Made by a program: the position numbers and the translations under genes. The notes beneath the pieces were generated by a model. The model worked only from the letters and a program-made list of their open reading frames with translations, ran no database searches and was not told where the DNA came from. DNA of 64,000 bases from WHTI01 sp963826105 (GTDB taxonomy: Bacteria; Actinomycetota; CADDZG01; WHSQ01). Shown here one piece after another: positions 8,141 through 20,869 of this stretch (its first letter is position 1; each line of letters opens with the position of its first letter). The stretch covers positions 248,001 through 312,000 of the forward strand of contig CAWGWA010000006.1 in the NCBI GenBank assembly GCA_963826105.1, given 5' to 3'.

Positions 8141-8687
8141 TCAGAGCGTCTCCTCTGGTCGGTGCTCGGGGGCCGGATCGCGGGCAGGGACGGTTAGGCC
8201 GAGAGCCTGATCGCGCAGGGTTCGGAGGGCTTCCTTCCGCATTTCGTCCGGAGAGATGGTCGATGAACAGAACCCCGTCCAGGTGGTCGAGCTCGTGTTG
8301 GAAGACGATCGCCAGGAGATCGGTCGCTTCGATCTCAACCGGATCGCCGTTCTCATCAAGTCCCCGAATCGTTACCTCGACCGACCTCTCCACCGGGAAC
8401 TGGATCCCGGGCAGTGACAGACACCCTTCGATATCGGTGTCGGTCTCCTCCGAGAGGTTGACCACCTCGGGATTGATCAAGGCTCCCACGGTTTCGTCCA
8501 CTGCATAGACGAAGATCCGCTCGAGTACCCCTATCTGCGTCGCGGCTAGCCCCACGCCGGGGGCCAGGTGCATCGTCTCGATCATGCTGGCTATCAACGA
8601 CTTGTGGAGGTCGGTGATCTCCTCGACCTCCCGGGCGCGCTGCCTCAGGATGGGGTCACCGAACGTCTTGATCTCTAGTTCCGCCAT
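8141..8687 (-). CDS. def: Peptide deformylase (one frameshift)
   Basis: Removes the formyl group from nascent proteins, reversing the modification that Fmt introduces. The three family motifs are visible: GVGLAATQIG, EGCLSLPG with the metal-binding Cys, and QHELDHLDG with the two metal-binding His and the catalytic Glu. The start is the ATG at 8687. The C-terminal tail (PDEMRKEALRTLRDQA onward) is in another frame after a break near 8255. Repaired length is about 181 residues. It lies between priA and fmt. Confidence 0.94.
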
Positions 8688-8696
8688 GGGGGGAAT

Positions 8697-10628
8697 TTAA
8701 CGTGGATCGACGTCGATCCGGAGCCTGATCTTGGCGGGGACCGATTCGGCGGTCGGGCGGAGAGCATCCGCTATCGTCATCGCATCGGCGCTCTTGATGA
8801 GGACCTCGAGGACGTCTTCTCCGAAATCGGACAGCGGAACCGGGATCGGCCCGAGCACCGAGGCTCCGGTTCCCCGGGCGATCCGCACGATCTCCTCGAT
8901 CACGACCGCGCCGCCATCACCGGCAACCGTCACCTTGATCAACTCCGAGAACGGCGGATACTTCAGCTCACGGCGATGCTCGATCTCACGCGTGACGAAG
9001 AAGCCGTGGTCCCCACGAACGACCGCTTGGACCGCGTGATGCGTCGGCTCCCCGGTCTGCACCACCAGCCGCCCACCGGCCCCCGCCCACTCCGACATCT
9101 CCGCGAGCACACGGTAAGCACGCTCCGCGGCACGGAAATCCGGTCTCCGAATCATCGGATCGATGCTCAGGACGCCGACCAGAGAAACCTCGGGGCGAAG
9201 GATCTCCTTGGCCCCGATCCATGTGGTCAGGTAGATGTCGCCGTCGAGCACTGCGGGACCTGTTCTCCCGAGGACGTCGGGATCGACCCGAGTGACACGA
9301 GCCTTTGGGAATGCCGACGCGACCTGCTCGGCGAGGCGCTCACTTCCCGCGCCGAGGAAGCGGAAGTCGGATGCGCCACAGCTCGGGCAGACGTCCGGGG
9401 CCGCTCCGGTCCACGAGCAGCGGGGGCACCGCAGACCGCTGAGCGAACGGTTGAACGCGAGGCCTGCCTCACAGCGCTCGCAGCGCAGCGATCTCCGACA
9501 TTTGGCGCACCACACTGCTCGGGCGAAGCCGCTCGTCGGTGCCAATAGGCCGACCCTCTCGGACCGCTTCAAGGCGTCGCGCACGCGCTCGTGGAGCTCA
9601 TGTGAGATCGAGTGGCCTTCCTCAGGCTCGACGAGTTCGACGAGCGGCCGCGCCCGTCGCTGCGCCTCCCTACCGGCAACGACATGCGACACCCTTCCCT
9701 CGACCGCCTCGAACGAACTCTCGACACTGGGGGTCGGACTGAGCAGGACGCAGACCGCACTCCCCAGCCGGGCGCGCTCCCGGGCCACCTTGCGTGCGTC
9801 GTAGCGAGGCGCCCGGTCCTCCTTGTAAGTGGGGTGATGCTCCTCGTCGATAACGATCAGTCGGAGGGCGGGCGACGGAGCGAATACAGCCGATCGACCT
9901 CCGAGGATCAATGAGGCTCCGGCAGCGCCTTCGACCCACCCGCGGGCGCGCTCGGAATCCTCGCGGCCGGCATCGACCCTTGCCGCGTCCGGCCAGATCG
10001 CCTCGAGTCCATCGAGGAGCACCGACCCGTAGCGGACCTCGGGGACGGTGACGATGGCCGCGCCACCCGTTGCAGTTGCTGCGGCAACCAGCTCGGCCAC
10101 GAGCGCGACCCGGTCCTCGCCAGGGACCGACTGTAGAACGAAGGTCCCCGCCCCCCCTCCGTCAGCGACTCGATGAGGCGCTCACCGCCGTCATATCCAA
10201 GGACCGTCGCCGGTCGGGGGCCCGTCTCGGCAGTGTCCGGCACCGGTCGGGGCCTGACCCTGAACGCGGGGCGGTACGACCTTCTCGAACGATCGACCGA
10301 GCGATGACACGTAACGTCGTGAAACCCATCGAAGGAGATCCATCATCGGTGGTGGAGCGAGCGGATGCTCGATCACGACTGACAGGATCGTCTCGAGATC
10401 ACGCTCGGAGCGGCCGCTCCTCGACGGTCGTAACGATCCCGCGCACCTTCCGACCCCCGAAGGGAACCCGGACCAGAGCGCCCGCGACGACCTTCTCGCT
10501 CAATGCGTCCGGAACTGCGTAGTCGAACTCCCTCGGCCGACGCGCCAGGCCGGCACCAGTGGGACGACGGAGGCTACGGTCGGTTGCGGCTGAGCGAGTT
10601 GATCAGGTACAGAGTCGCCGGAGGTCAT
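8697..10628 (-). CDS. priA: PriA-like primosomal protein N', ATPase-degenerate (about four frameshifts)
   Basis: PriA restarts stalled replication forks. The intact C-terminal 467 residues show ESFEAVEGR-type helicase motifs, a DEEHH Walker B, and eight cysteines in CxxC pairs (CAKC, CERC, CPRC, CPSC) that bind zinc. The N-terminal DNA-binding part (REFDYAVPDALSEKV, ALVRVPFGGRKVRGIV) is split by breaks near 10533, 10425, 10258 and 10150. Where Walker A should be, the frame reads LQSVPGEDRVALV with no GKT. Actinobacterial PriA is known to lack ATPase residues. The ATG at 10628 overlaps the metK end by 26 bases; that start is tentative. Confidence 0.85.
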
Positions 10629-11805
10629 CCATACGGTCTGTTCGCTCCCAGGTGAAGTCCTTCTCGGACCGGCCGAAGTGACCGTAGGCGGCGGACGCCT
10701 GATAGATGGGTCTGCGCAGATCGAGGTCGCGGATGATTGCGGCCGGGCGAAGATCGAAGACCTCGACGATCGCCTTCCTGATCTTCTCGGGATCGACAGC
10801 CTCGGTTCCGAAGGTATCGACGGAAACAGAGACGGGATGAGCGACGCCGATCGCGTACGCGACCTGCATCTCGAACCGATCGGCGAGTCCAGCTGCTACG
10901 ACATTCTTTGCCACCCAGCGCGCGGCATAGGCAGCCGAGCGATCGACCTTGGTCGGGTCCTTACCGGAGAACGCACCGCCACCGTGACGAGCCATGCCTC
11001 CGTAGGTGTCGATGATGATCTTGCGACCTGTGAGACCGGTGTCCGCCTTCGGACCGCCGACCTCGAAAACGCCGGTGGGATTGACGAAGATCGTGACATC
11101 GGTCGCGTCGAGTTCGGTCGGGATCAGCGGTTCGATCACATGCTGGAGCAGGTCGGGCCTCAGCAACGTCTCGATGTCGACGTTCGGCTGGTGCTGAGCG
11201 GAGATGACCACGGTGTCGAGCCGCACCGGCTTGTGCCCGTCGTAGCCCACCGTCACCTGAACCTTGCCGTCGGGACGGAGGTAAGGGAGCACGCCGGCCT
11301 TCCGGACCTCGGCGAGCCGCTGAGCGAGGCGGTGAGACAACCAGATCGGATACGGCATGAGGTCTTCGTTCTCATTGCAGGCGAATCCGAACATCATCCC
11401 CTGATCTCCGGCCCCCTGACCGTCCAGGGTCGCATCATCGGCCTCGCCGGAACGTTCCTCGAGCGCGTGGTCGACGCCTGCCGCGATGTCTGGTGACTGT
11501 TCCTGGATCGCAACGGATACACCACAGGTTTCGCCGTCGAATCCGATCCGCGAACTCGTGTAGCCGACGTCGGTGATGACCCGGCGGGCGACCGCGGGGA
11601 TATCCACATAGGTCGAGGTGCTGATCTCTCCGGCGACGACCACCCAGCCGGTTGTGAGGAGCGTCTCGCAGGCCACGCGACCGAACGGATCGCTGGCGAG
11701 GATGTCGTCAAGGACGGCATCCGAGATCTGGTCGGCGAGCTTGTCGGGGTGACCCTCGGTGACGGACTCGGACGTGAACAGACGGAGTTCTTTGGACGAA
11801 GTCAT
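10603..11805 (-). CDS. metK: S-adenosylmethionine synthetase
   Basis: Makes SAM from methionine and ATP. All signatures of the 400-residue family are present: TSESVTEGHPDKLADQISDA at the N-terminus, GAGDQGMMFGFA, and the phosphate loop GGGAFSGKDPTKVDRSAAY, with ATP- and metal-binding residues intact. The start is ATG at 11805, 9 bases after the coaBC stop. There is no room for a SAM riboswitch; expression probably depends on the upstream mihF-gmk-rpoZ-coaBC transcript. No frameshift is seen. Confidence 0.98.
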   Translation of the reverse strand: MTSSKELRLFTSESVTEGHPDKLADQISDAVLDDILASDPFGRVACETLLTTGWVVVAGEISTSTYVDIPAVARRVITDVGYTSSRIGFDGETCGVSVAIQEQSPDIAAGVDHALEERSGEADDATLDGQGAGDQGMMFGFACNENEDLMPYPIWLSHRLAQRLAEVRKAGVLPYLRPDGKVQVTVGYDGHKPVRLDTVVISAQHQPNVDIETLLRPDLLQHVIEPLIPTELDATDVTIFVNPTGVFEVGGPKADTGLTGRKIIIDTYGGMARHGGGAFSGKDPTKVDRSAAYAARWVAKNVVAAGLADRFEMQVAYAIGVAHPVSVSVDTFGTEAVDPEKIRKAIVEVFDLRPAAIIRDLDLRRPIYQASAAYGHFGRSEKDFTWERTDRMDDLRRLCT

Positions 11806-11814
11806 CCGGACATA

Positions 11815-13032
11815 CTAGACGTCACGCTTGCTGCGGAGGCGGACAACCTCGTCGATCAATTCACTGGCGAGGTCCCGCTTGGAGACCAGGTCCAGCTCAC
11901 GGACCCCAGCGGCCGTAGCGATGACGGCCCGGGTGGTGTCGACGCCGAAGCCGGAATCGGCGCTGGCCACGTCGTTGGCGACGATGATGTCGGCCCCCTT
12001 GTCGGTTCGCTTTCCCTCCGCATAGACGGCCAGACCCTTCGGGTCGGATTCGGTCTCGGCAGCGAAGCCCACCAGGACACTCCCCGGCTTGCGGAGAGAG
12101 GGATCGGACCCGAGTTCCTTCAGGATGTCGGGGGTGGGGACGAGACGGATCTCCGGCGCCCCGGACGACTTCTTGAGCTTGGTGGACGCCGGATCGACCG
12201 GCTTGAAGTCGGCGACCGCGGCGGCCTTGATCACCACATCGGCATCGGGTGCCCGAGCGATCACCGCGGCGTGCATCTCGTCCGCGGTCGGGGCCTCGAC
12301 AACTTCGATCCCGCTCGACACCGGGACCGAGAGCGATCCCGCTACGAGCGTGACCTTGGCTCCTCTGGCCGCGGCCTCGGAGGCGACGGCCACACCCATA
12401 CGCCCGCTGGATCGATTGCCGATGAACCGCACCGGGTCGATCGGTTCGTGCGTGCCCCCTGCGGTCACCAGGAAGCGGACCCCGACCAGTTCCTGGCTAC
12501 GTCTCAGAACCTCGGTGGCAGCGGCCACGATGTCGTCCGGTTCGGACATGCGCCCGGGCCCCTCGTCGCCGGAGGACAGCGCTCCCGAGGTGGGGCCGAC
12601 CATCCCGATGCCCCGTGTCCGAAGCACCTCGACGTTCCTCTGAGTCGCGACGTTCTCCCACATCTCGGTGTGCATCGCAGGAGCGACCAGGATCGGACAG
12701 CGCACCGTCAGCAGGGTGGCCGACGCGATGTCGTCCGAGATCCCGTTGGCGATCTTGGCGAGCAGGTTCGCAGTGGCGGGTGCAACGACCACCAGTTCCG
12801 CGCCGCGAGCGAGCTCCACATGAGGGACATCCGGCCCACCGGTGAACAGTTCGGTCGTGACCGGGTTTCCGGTAAGCGAGGCGAAGGTCTGAGCACCCAC
12901 GAACTCGGTCGCGGACCGCGTCATCACGACCCTGACATCCGCCCCAAGCAGCGACAGCGATCGGGCGACGTAGGCAGCCTTGTATGCCGCGATCCCTCCG
13001 GAGACAACCAGAAGCACCTTCTTGCCATTCAT
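11815..13032 (-). CDS. coaBC: Phosphopantothenoylcysteine synthetase / decarboxylase
   Basis: Two consecutive steps of coenzyme A synthesis. Residues 1-170 form the FMN-binding CoaC decarboxylase (VLLVVSGGIAAYKAAY, the active-site His in DVPHVELA, PAMHTEMW). The remainder is the CoaB synthetase (VTAGGTHEPIDPVRFIGNRSSG, KAAAVADF). The position of the CoaC proton-donating Cys in the ACGD-GPGRM motif reads SSGDEGPGRM, so the Cys is not there. The ATG at 13032 was chosen because GAGGAAC lies just upstream; a longer frame reaches 13083. 405 residues. Confidence 0.95.
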   Translation of the reverse strand: MNGKKVLLVVSGGIAAYKAAYVARSLSLLGADVRVVMTRSATEFVGAQTFASLTGNPVTTELFTGGPDVPHVELARGAELVVVAPATANLLAKIANGISDDIASATLLTVRCPILVAPAMHTEMWENVATQRNVEVLRTRGIGMVGPTSGALSSGDEGPGRMSEPDDIVAAATEVLRRSQELVGVRFLVTAGGTHEPIDPVRFIGNRSSGRMGVAVASEAAARGAKVTLVAGSLSVPVSSGIEVVEAPTADEMHAAVIARAPDADVVIKAAAVADFKPVDPASTKLKKSSGAPEIRLVPTPDILKELGSDPSLRKPGSVLVGFAAETESDPKGLAVYAEGKRTDKGADIIVANDVASADSGFGVDTTRAVIATAAGVRELDLVSKRDLASELIDEVVRLRSKRDV

Positions 13033-13098
13033 GTCGCGTTCCTCGAGAGGAACGCTGTCTGCGCCCTCAGGTGCCCGATCCATCGAGGAGTCCCTGAC

Positions 13099-13350
13099 CT
13101 ATTTGATGCCGTCGGCCGTGCGCTCGTAGGTGACCAGGCCCTCGGCGACTTCCTGGAGGGCGATCGAGAGCGGCTTCGGCGCACGGTCGGGGCTCAGGGC
13201 CACCTGTGGCGGCGTGAACTCGGCGATGCCCTCTCCCAACTGGGAGAAGTAGGCGTTGATCTGGCGGCTCCGCTTGGCGGCGAGCGACACCAGGGTGTAC
13301 TTCGAATCGACCTTCTCGAGGAGGTCTTCGATCTTGGGCTCGATCATCAT
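13099..13350 (-). CDS. rpoZ: RNA polymerase omega subunit
   Basis: A small subunit that helps fold and assemble the beta' subunit. The 83 residues show the family core: EDLLEKVDSKYTLVSLAAKRSRQIN (shown here in full only as pattern E-DLL-K-DSKY-LV--AAKRARQIN), followed by a linker and PLSIALQEVAEGLV. Position between gmk and coaBC is the standard actinobacterial order. The N-terminus has two methionines; the second may be the real start. Confidence 0.95.
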   Translation of the reverse strand: MMIEPKIEDLLEKVDSKYTLVSLAAKRSRQINAYFSQLGEGIAEFTPPQVALSPDRAPKPLSIALQEVAEGLVTYERTADGIK

Positions 13351-13386
13351 GGTCGGGGTTCCTTCCGGGGTTCTGGGTGGTTTTGG

Positions 13387-13962
13387 CTACGGCTTGTGCT
13401 CTTGTGCCTGAAGTATACGTGCCAGTTCGTCGCTGGCCCGTTCTATGTCGTCGTTGACCACGATGTGGTCGTAGGTCCCCTTCGCCTTCAACTCGTCGTA
13501 GGAGGCCCTCATCCGCTTCAACAGCGATTCAGGGTCTTCCGTTCCCCGTCCCCTGAGGCGAGCGGAGAGCTCGTCTAGGGACGGTGGCTCGATGAAGACG
13601 AGAACGGCCTCCGGCAGGGCTCGTTTGACCATCGCGGCCCCCTGGATATCGATCTCGAGGAGGACGTCGCGCCCGTTGTCGAGGTGGTGCTCGACGGGCC
13701 GTCTTGGGGTCCCGTAGAGGTGACCGTAGACCTCGGCCGACTCCAGGTACTCACCACGATCCCGGTTTCCCAGGAAGTCCTCCCGGGAGATGAAGTCATA
13801 CTCGATCCCCTGCCGCTCCCCCGGGCGTGCCGGGCGGGTCGTGTCGGATACCGAGAGAACGAGATCCGGCTTCTTGGCCAGGAGCGATCGGATGACGGTG
13901 CTCTTGCCTGCCCCCGAAGGTCCCGAGATCACGAAGAGGTGGCCGTTCCTCGAGGGTCTCAA
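13387..13962 (-). CDS. gmk: Guanylate kinase
   Basis: Phosphorylates GMP to GDP. The 191 residues contain the P-loop GPSGAGKST at 14-22, the GMP-binding SDTTRPARPGE, and the lid region with YDFISREDF and GEYLESAEVYGHLYGT. Length and motif spacing are normal. It starts 9 bases after mihF ends. The mihF-gmk-rpoZ-coaBC-metK-priA series is a conserved actinobacterial housekeeping operon. Confidence 0.97.
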   Translation of the reverse strand: MRPSRNGHLFVISGPSGAGKSTVIRSLLAKKPDLVLSVSDTTRPARPGERQGIEYDFISREDFLGNRDRGEYLESAEVYGHLYGTPRRPVEHHLDNGRDVLLEIDIQGAAMVKRALPEAVLVFIEPPSLDELSARLRGRGTEDPESLLKRMRASYDELKAKGTYDHIVVNDDIERASDELARILQAQEHKP

Positions 13963-13971
13963 GCGACGTCG

Positions 13972-14289
13972 TTACCGGCGAGAGAATTCAGCGAGGAGAT
14001 TCTGTTTCTGCTTGGACCCGAGTCCCCTCATCCGTCGAGACTCGGAGATGTCTAGCTTCTCCATCAGCTTGCGAGCCCTCACTCGACCCACGCCGGGAAG
14101 CGATTCGAGGACGTTCGAGACCTTCATCTTCCCCACGATCTCGTCGTGGGTCCGCTCCATGAGGGCCCCGAGCGTCGTCCGGCCGCTCTTCAGTTGCTCC
14201 TTAAGCTCCGCACGCTTACGACGCGCGATAGCCGCCTTCTCGAGGGCTTGGCGACGCTGCTCCGCGCTTAGCGGAGGGGGCAAGGGCAT
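13972..14289 (-). CDS. mihF: Actinobacterial integration host factor
   Basis: A nucleoid-associated protein specific to Actinomycetota that bends and compacts DNA. The 105 residues show the family pattern: LSAEQRRQALEKAAIARRKR, LKEQLKSG, GKMKV, and the helix-two-turn-helix LPGVGRVRARKLMEKL, with ESRRMRGLG near the end. The ATG at 14289 has AAGGAGGT 8 bases upstream and begins MPLPPPL as in homologues; an upstream in-frame GTG is less likely. This gene is the strongest single taxonomic marker in the window. Confidence 0.95.
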   Translation of the reverse strand: MPLPPPLSAEQRRQALEKAAIARRKRAELKEQLKSGRTTLGALMERTHDEIVGKMKVSNVLESLPGVGRVRARKLMEKLDISESRRMRGLGSKQKQNLLAEFSRR

Positions 14290-14366
14290 TCGGTGCGACC
14301 TCCTTACCATCTGTCTGCGTGCGACGTTGACGTACGTGCGAGTGCATCCACCCCCGGAAGTCTCGG

Positions 14367-14372
14367 AGTATA
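14367..14372 (-). promoter_or_regulatory. Possible -10 box for mihF
   Basis: TATACT on the minus strand lies about 78 bases before the mihF start, in the 111-base gap after pyrE. No convincing -35 is found at normal spacing, so this is weak support for a separate promoter for the mihF-gmk operon. Confidence 0.3.
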
Positions 14373-14400
14373 GCCCTGAGGACTTACGCCGCGCCGGGGA

Positions 14401-14996
14401 CTACGTTCTTAGTCTTCGGCTCCCGGGCTCTTCGAGTGGAGTGCCATCGGCGCACAAGGGACAGTCGGCCTCGGTCCACGACTCGACCTTCAGTTCAACT
14501 AGAGCGTGGAACGGCACCCCGAAGGGATCACGTGAGGGGTCGCAACGATCGATCAACGCGCCGATCCCGATCGCCTCGGCACCGGATGCCCTCACGAGAT
14601 CGACGACCTCGCGCGCCGAGCCTCCGGTAGTGATCACGTCTTCAACGATCAGGACGCGCTCGTGAGGCGCAAGCGAGAAACCGCGACGGAACTCGAGGAC
14701 TTCTCCCGTGCGTTCGGCGAAGATCATCTTCTTGTTGGCGGCGAGCGCGGAAGCGAATCCGAGCACGATGGCGCCGACGGCAGGACAGGCCACGACGTCG
14801 AACTTCCCGTGGAAGTGTTCCGCGAGTGCCTCTCCCAGAGAGCGCGTCAGGCCCGGATTCTCGAACACTCGGAACTTCTGCACGAAGATGTCCGAATGGC
14901 GCCCCGAGGTCAGGCGGAAGTGCCCCCTGAGGACGGCCCCACGGCTCTCTAGCTCGGTCAGGATCTCGCTGGCGTTCAGTGGCCCGCCCGCTTCAT
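14401..14996 (-). CDS. pyrE: Orotate phosphoribosyltransferase (one frameshift near the start)
   Basis: Attaches orotate to PRPP to give OMP. The protein reads NASEILTELESRGAVL, then HFRLTSGRHSD, a core with GAIVLGFASALAANKK, and the PRPP loop VLIVEDVITTGGSA. The C-terminus carries CPLC followed by GTPLEEPGSR, a small Cys-containing tail seen in some bacterial PyrE proteins. The ATG at 14996 overlaps the pyrF stop as ATGA, but its frame stops after six codons; joining it to the conserved frame needs a one-base repair near 14980. Otherwise no standard start is available. It is the last gene of the pyr operon. Confidence 0.92.
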
Positions 14997-15709
14997 GCGA
15001 TGACTTCAGCTAGGACGGCACGGGCGGTAGCGAGAGGGTCGGGAGATGCGGTGATGGGCCTCCCGATAACGATGTGGTCTGCTCCCGCCTTGATGGCCTC
15101 GGCGGGTGTCATCGTCCGGCGCTGGTCACCCACGTCCGACCCCAGGGGCCGGATGCCCGGGACCACCAGGACCGGCCCTCCTGCCGAGACCGTTCCGAAG
15201 CGACTCCGGAGCAGGGACACCTCCCGCGGAGAACACACCAGGCCGTCGACCCCAGCAGACATGGCAAGGTCCGCAAGACGGGCGACCTGATCGGATGACG
15301 TACCGCTCATCCCGATGTCGGAGAGGTCACCATCGTCCAGACTGGTAAGTACCGTCACCGCGAGGATCTCGATGTCTTCCGCCGCCCCCACGGCGGCCTC
15401 CAACATCGCCTTCCCTCCAGAGGCGTGGACCGTGAGGAACCGCGGGCCGAGCGGCTCCACCGCGCGCACTGCGCCGGCCACTTGCGCCGGGATGTCGTGA
15501 AGCTTCAGATCCAGGAAGACATCGGTGATGTGGGCGAGATCGGAGACAAGGGTCGGCCCACACGACCCGTAAGCGGTCAAGCCGACCTTCAACATCCCCA
15601 CGCCGCTCTCGAGCGACTCGGCAAGGGTCATGATCTCGGCCCGATCGGTGAGATCCAGCGCGACACAGATCGGATTGTCCTTCAGGGTGACACGAGGTTC
15701 CTCGCCCAC
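14993..15709 (-). CDS. pyrF: Orotidine-5'-phosphate decarboxylase
   Basis: Last step of UMP synthesis. The 238-residue barrel has ICVALDLTDRAEI at the N-terminus, the catalytic signature FLDLKLHDIPAQV with the Lys/Asp network, LTVHASGG, and a phosphate-binding VPGIRPLG plus DHIVIGRPIT at the C-terminus. This is the type I enzyme form. The start is GTG at 15709 behind GAGGAGG. It overlaps pyrE by 4 bases. Confidence 0.97.
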   Translation of the reverse strand: MGEEPRVTLKDNPICVALDLTDRAEIMTLAESLESGVGMLKVGLTAYGSCGPTLVSDLAHITDVFLDLKLHDIPAQVAGAVRAVEPLGPRFLTVHASGGKAMLEAAVGAAEDIEILAVTVLTSLDDGDLSDIGMSGTSSDQVARLADLAMSAGVDGLVCSPREVSLLRSRFGTVSAGGPVLVVPGIRPLGSDVGDQRRTMTPAEAIKAGADHIVIGRPITASPDPLATARAVLAEVIA

Positions 15710-15725
15710 AGTCCTCCTCTGGTCC

Positions 15726-16660
15726 TTAGCCTTCGAGCTTCACAGAGCCAACGAGTTCCGCCGTCGATGCGATCTCGTGGCGGGTCATGTAGTCAGCTAT
15801 CCCGGCGATGATTTGTTGGAGGTCGTTGGGTCGACGAAATTCGCCGTGCCGACCGCAATCACGGATGCCCCCGCCAGCATCAGTTCGATCGCATCCAAGG
15901 CAGACATGACCCCTCCTTGCCCGATGATCGGTACGTGAGGGAATGCGCTGTGGACCTCATGGATAGCGCGTACCGCTACCGGCCGGATGGCGGGGCCCGA
16001 CAGGCCCCCATAGGTGCCGGCAAGTTTCGAGCGGCGAGATTCAACGTCGATCGACATGCCCATCAAGGTGTTGATCAGTGACAGCCCATCGGCACCGGCT
16101 TCGACGGCCGCCGCCGCAATGTCCGTCAGCGACGTCACGTTGGGCGACAGTTTTGCGAACACCGGCATCCTGGGGAGAGCCTCCTTGACTCCTCCGATCA
16201 CCGCCGCGGTGGCTTCCGGCGAATGCGCAAACATGTCGTTCCGGTCTTCGAGGTTCGGGCACGAGATGTTGACCTCAACCGCGGCAACGCCTTTAGCGGT
16301 ACGAAGCTTGTCGGCGACCTTCACGAACTCCTCGACCGTATTGCCCGCGATCGAAGCAACCACGGTGGCATCGCGCTTCAGGAGCCAGGGAAGGTCCTCG
16401 GAGATGAAGTGGTCGACGCCTTTGTTCTGGATCCCGATCGCATTCAGCATTCCGGACGGCGTCTCGCACATGCGGGGGGTCGGCTTCCCCCTCCACGCCG
16501 TCAGCGTCATCGATTTCACGATCACCCCGCCGAGGTCGCTAAGCCGGACGAAGTGCGACCCCTCGCGGCCGGCACCATAGGTTCCGGACGCGACCAGCAC
16601 CGGGTTGACGAGATCGAGTCCCGCCAGCTTCGTTGTGAGGTCCGCCTTGGTGCGTGCCAT
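15726..16660 (-). CDS. pyrD: Dihydroorotate dehydrogenase, class 1B catalytic subunit (one frameshift)
   Basis: Oxidises dihydroorotate to orotate; class 1B enzymes use NAD through the PyrK partner, encoded immediately upstream. Visible elements are VNPVLVASGTYG near the N-terminus, NISCPN with the catalytic Cys, AKLSPNVT and LSLINTLMGMSID, and the FMN phosphate site GQGGVM and VGTANF. The last 32 residues (LQQIIAGIADYM onward) are in another frame after a break near 15823 that fits loss of one C from CCC. Repaired length is about 311 residues. Confidence 0.95.
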
Positions 16661-16675
16661 TGGCCTTAGAGCGCC

Positions 16676-17608
16676 TTAGTTTCCCGGCGGCGCGTGTTCG
16701 TCTTCGGCCTCGTCCAATCCGGTGTCTCGCACCGCCACGTTCGCGGGTGTGAGCTCCTGCTGGTCGGCCGCTACCGGTTCCGTCCCCGAACCGTGCCACA
16801 CGATCGAAGCGCCGTTGAAGACGGGACCCTCGGTACACGCCCGGGCATAGACGACCGCGTCGGCCGGATCCTCCCCCCGCTTCGGGGGCCGGCGCACCGG
16901 CATGACACAGGTCATGCACGCGCCGTAGCCGCAGGCCATCAGCTCCTCAACCGCGACCTGAACGGGGGTCTCGCGCTCCATGCAGATCTCTGAGACGGCC
17001 GCAAGCATCGGATGCGGTCCGCAGGCATAGACCACCTCGGTGCCACAACGCTCCATCGTCTCCGCCAGGACGTCGGTCACCCGTCCTCGGTCACCCTGGC
17101 TTCCGTCCTCGGTTGTCATGCGGTAGACCGACGCCAGCCTGCGCACGTCGATCGGATTCAGAAGGAGCCCCGAGGTGCGGGCTCCCATCACGAAGTCGAC
17201 CCGATGACCTTCATTGCGAAGCTCGTCGGCGAGGAAGAAAAGCGGCGCCGCTCCGATCCCTCCACCGACCAGGAGGCAGTGCGCCCGGCGCTTGGGCAGG
17301 ACGAAGCCCCTACCGGTCGGGCCGACGATGTCGATCGTGGAATGGGCGCGGAGCTGGGAGAGATAGCGGGTGCCTGCACCACGGATGTCGAACACGATCT
17401 CGATCGTCGACGCCCACCCGCCGCGCTTGTGCATCCGATACACCGAGAACGGTCGACGCAGTATCTGGGCGGAGTCCTCACGGAGGCGGATGCTGACGAA
17501 CTGGCCGGGGCGCGCTTGCTCGCCGATCTCCGGGGAGACGATCGTGAGGCTGTGATAGGCGTCCCCATACCGCTTGTGCGTGAGGATCTCACCCGATGCC
17601 ATCAACAT
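16676..17608 (-). CDS. pyrK: Dihydroorotate dehydrogenase electron transfer subunit
   Basis: Passes electrons from PyrD to NAD through FAD and a 2Fe-2S cluster. The 310 residues contain the FAD motif RRPFSVY, an NAD-binding GGGIGAAPLFFLADEL, and the cluster ligands in ACGYGACMTC with a fourth Cys in ARACTEGPVF. The C-terminus extends about 35 residues past the cluster, longer than many PyrK proteins, and is acidic. The start is ATG at 17608 behind GGAGG; a second ATG lies two codons on. It lies between carB and pyrD. Confidence 0.96.
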   Translation of the reverse strand: MLMASGEILTHKRYGDAYHSLTIVSPEIGEQARPGQFVSIRLREDSAQILRRPFSVYRMHKRGGWASTIEIVFDIRGAGTRYLSQLRAHSTIDIVGPTGRGFVLPKRRAHCLLVGGGIGAAPLFFLADELRNEGHRVDFVMGARTSGLLLNPIDVRRLASVYRMTTEDGSQGDRGRVTDVLAETMERCGTEVVYACGPHPMLAAVSEICMERETPVQVAVEELMACGYGACMTCVMPVRRPPKRGEDPADAVVYARACTEGPVFNGASIVWHGSGTEPVAADQQELTPANVAVRDTGLDEAEDEHAPPGN

Positions 17609-17615
17609 GCCGCCG

Positions 17616-20868
<3,253 letters not shown>

Positions 20869-20869
<1 letters not shown>

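Noticed and set aside
11806..11814. SAM riboswitch before metK
   Set aside because: Only 9 bases separate coaBC and metK; no room for an aptamer.
11749..13578. 609-residue plus-strand ORF
   Set aside because: Shadow of coaBC, rpoZ and gmk; long only because of high GC.
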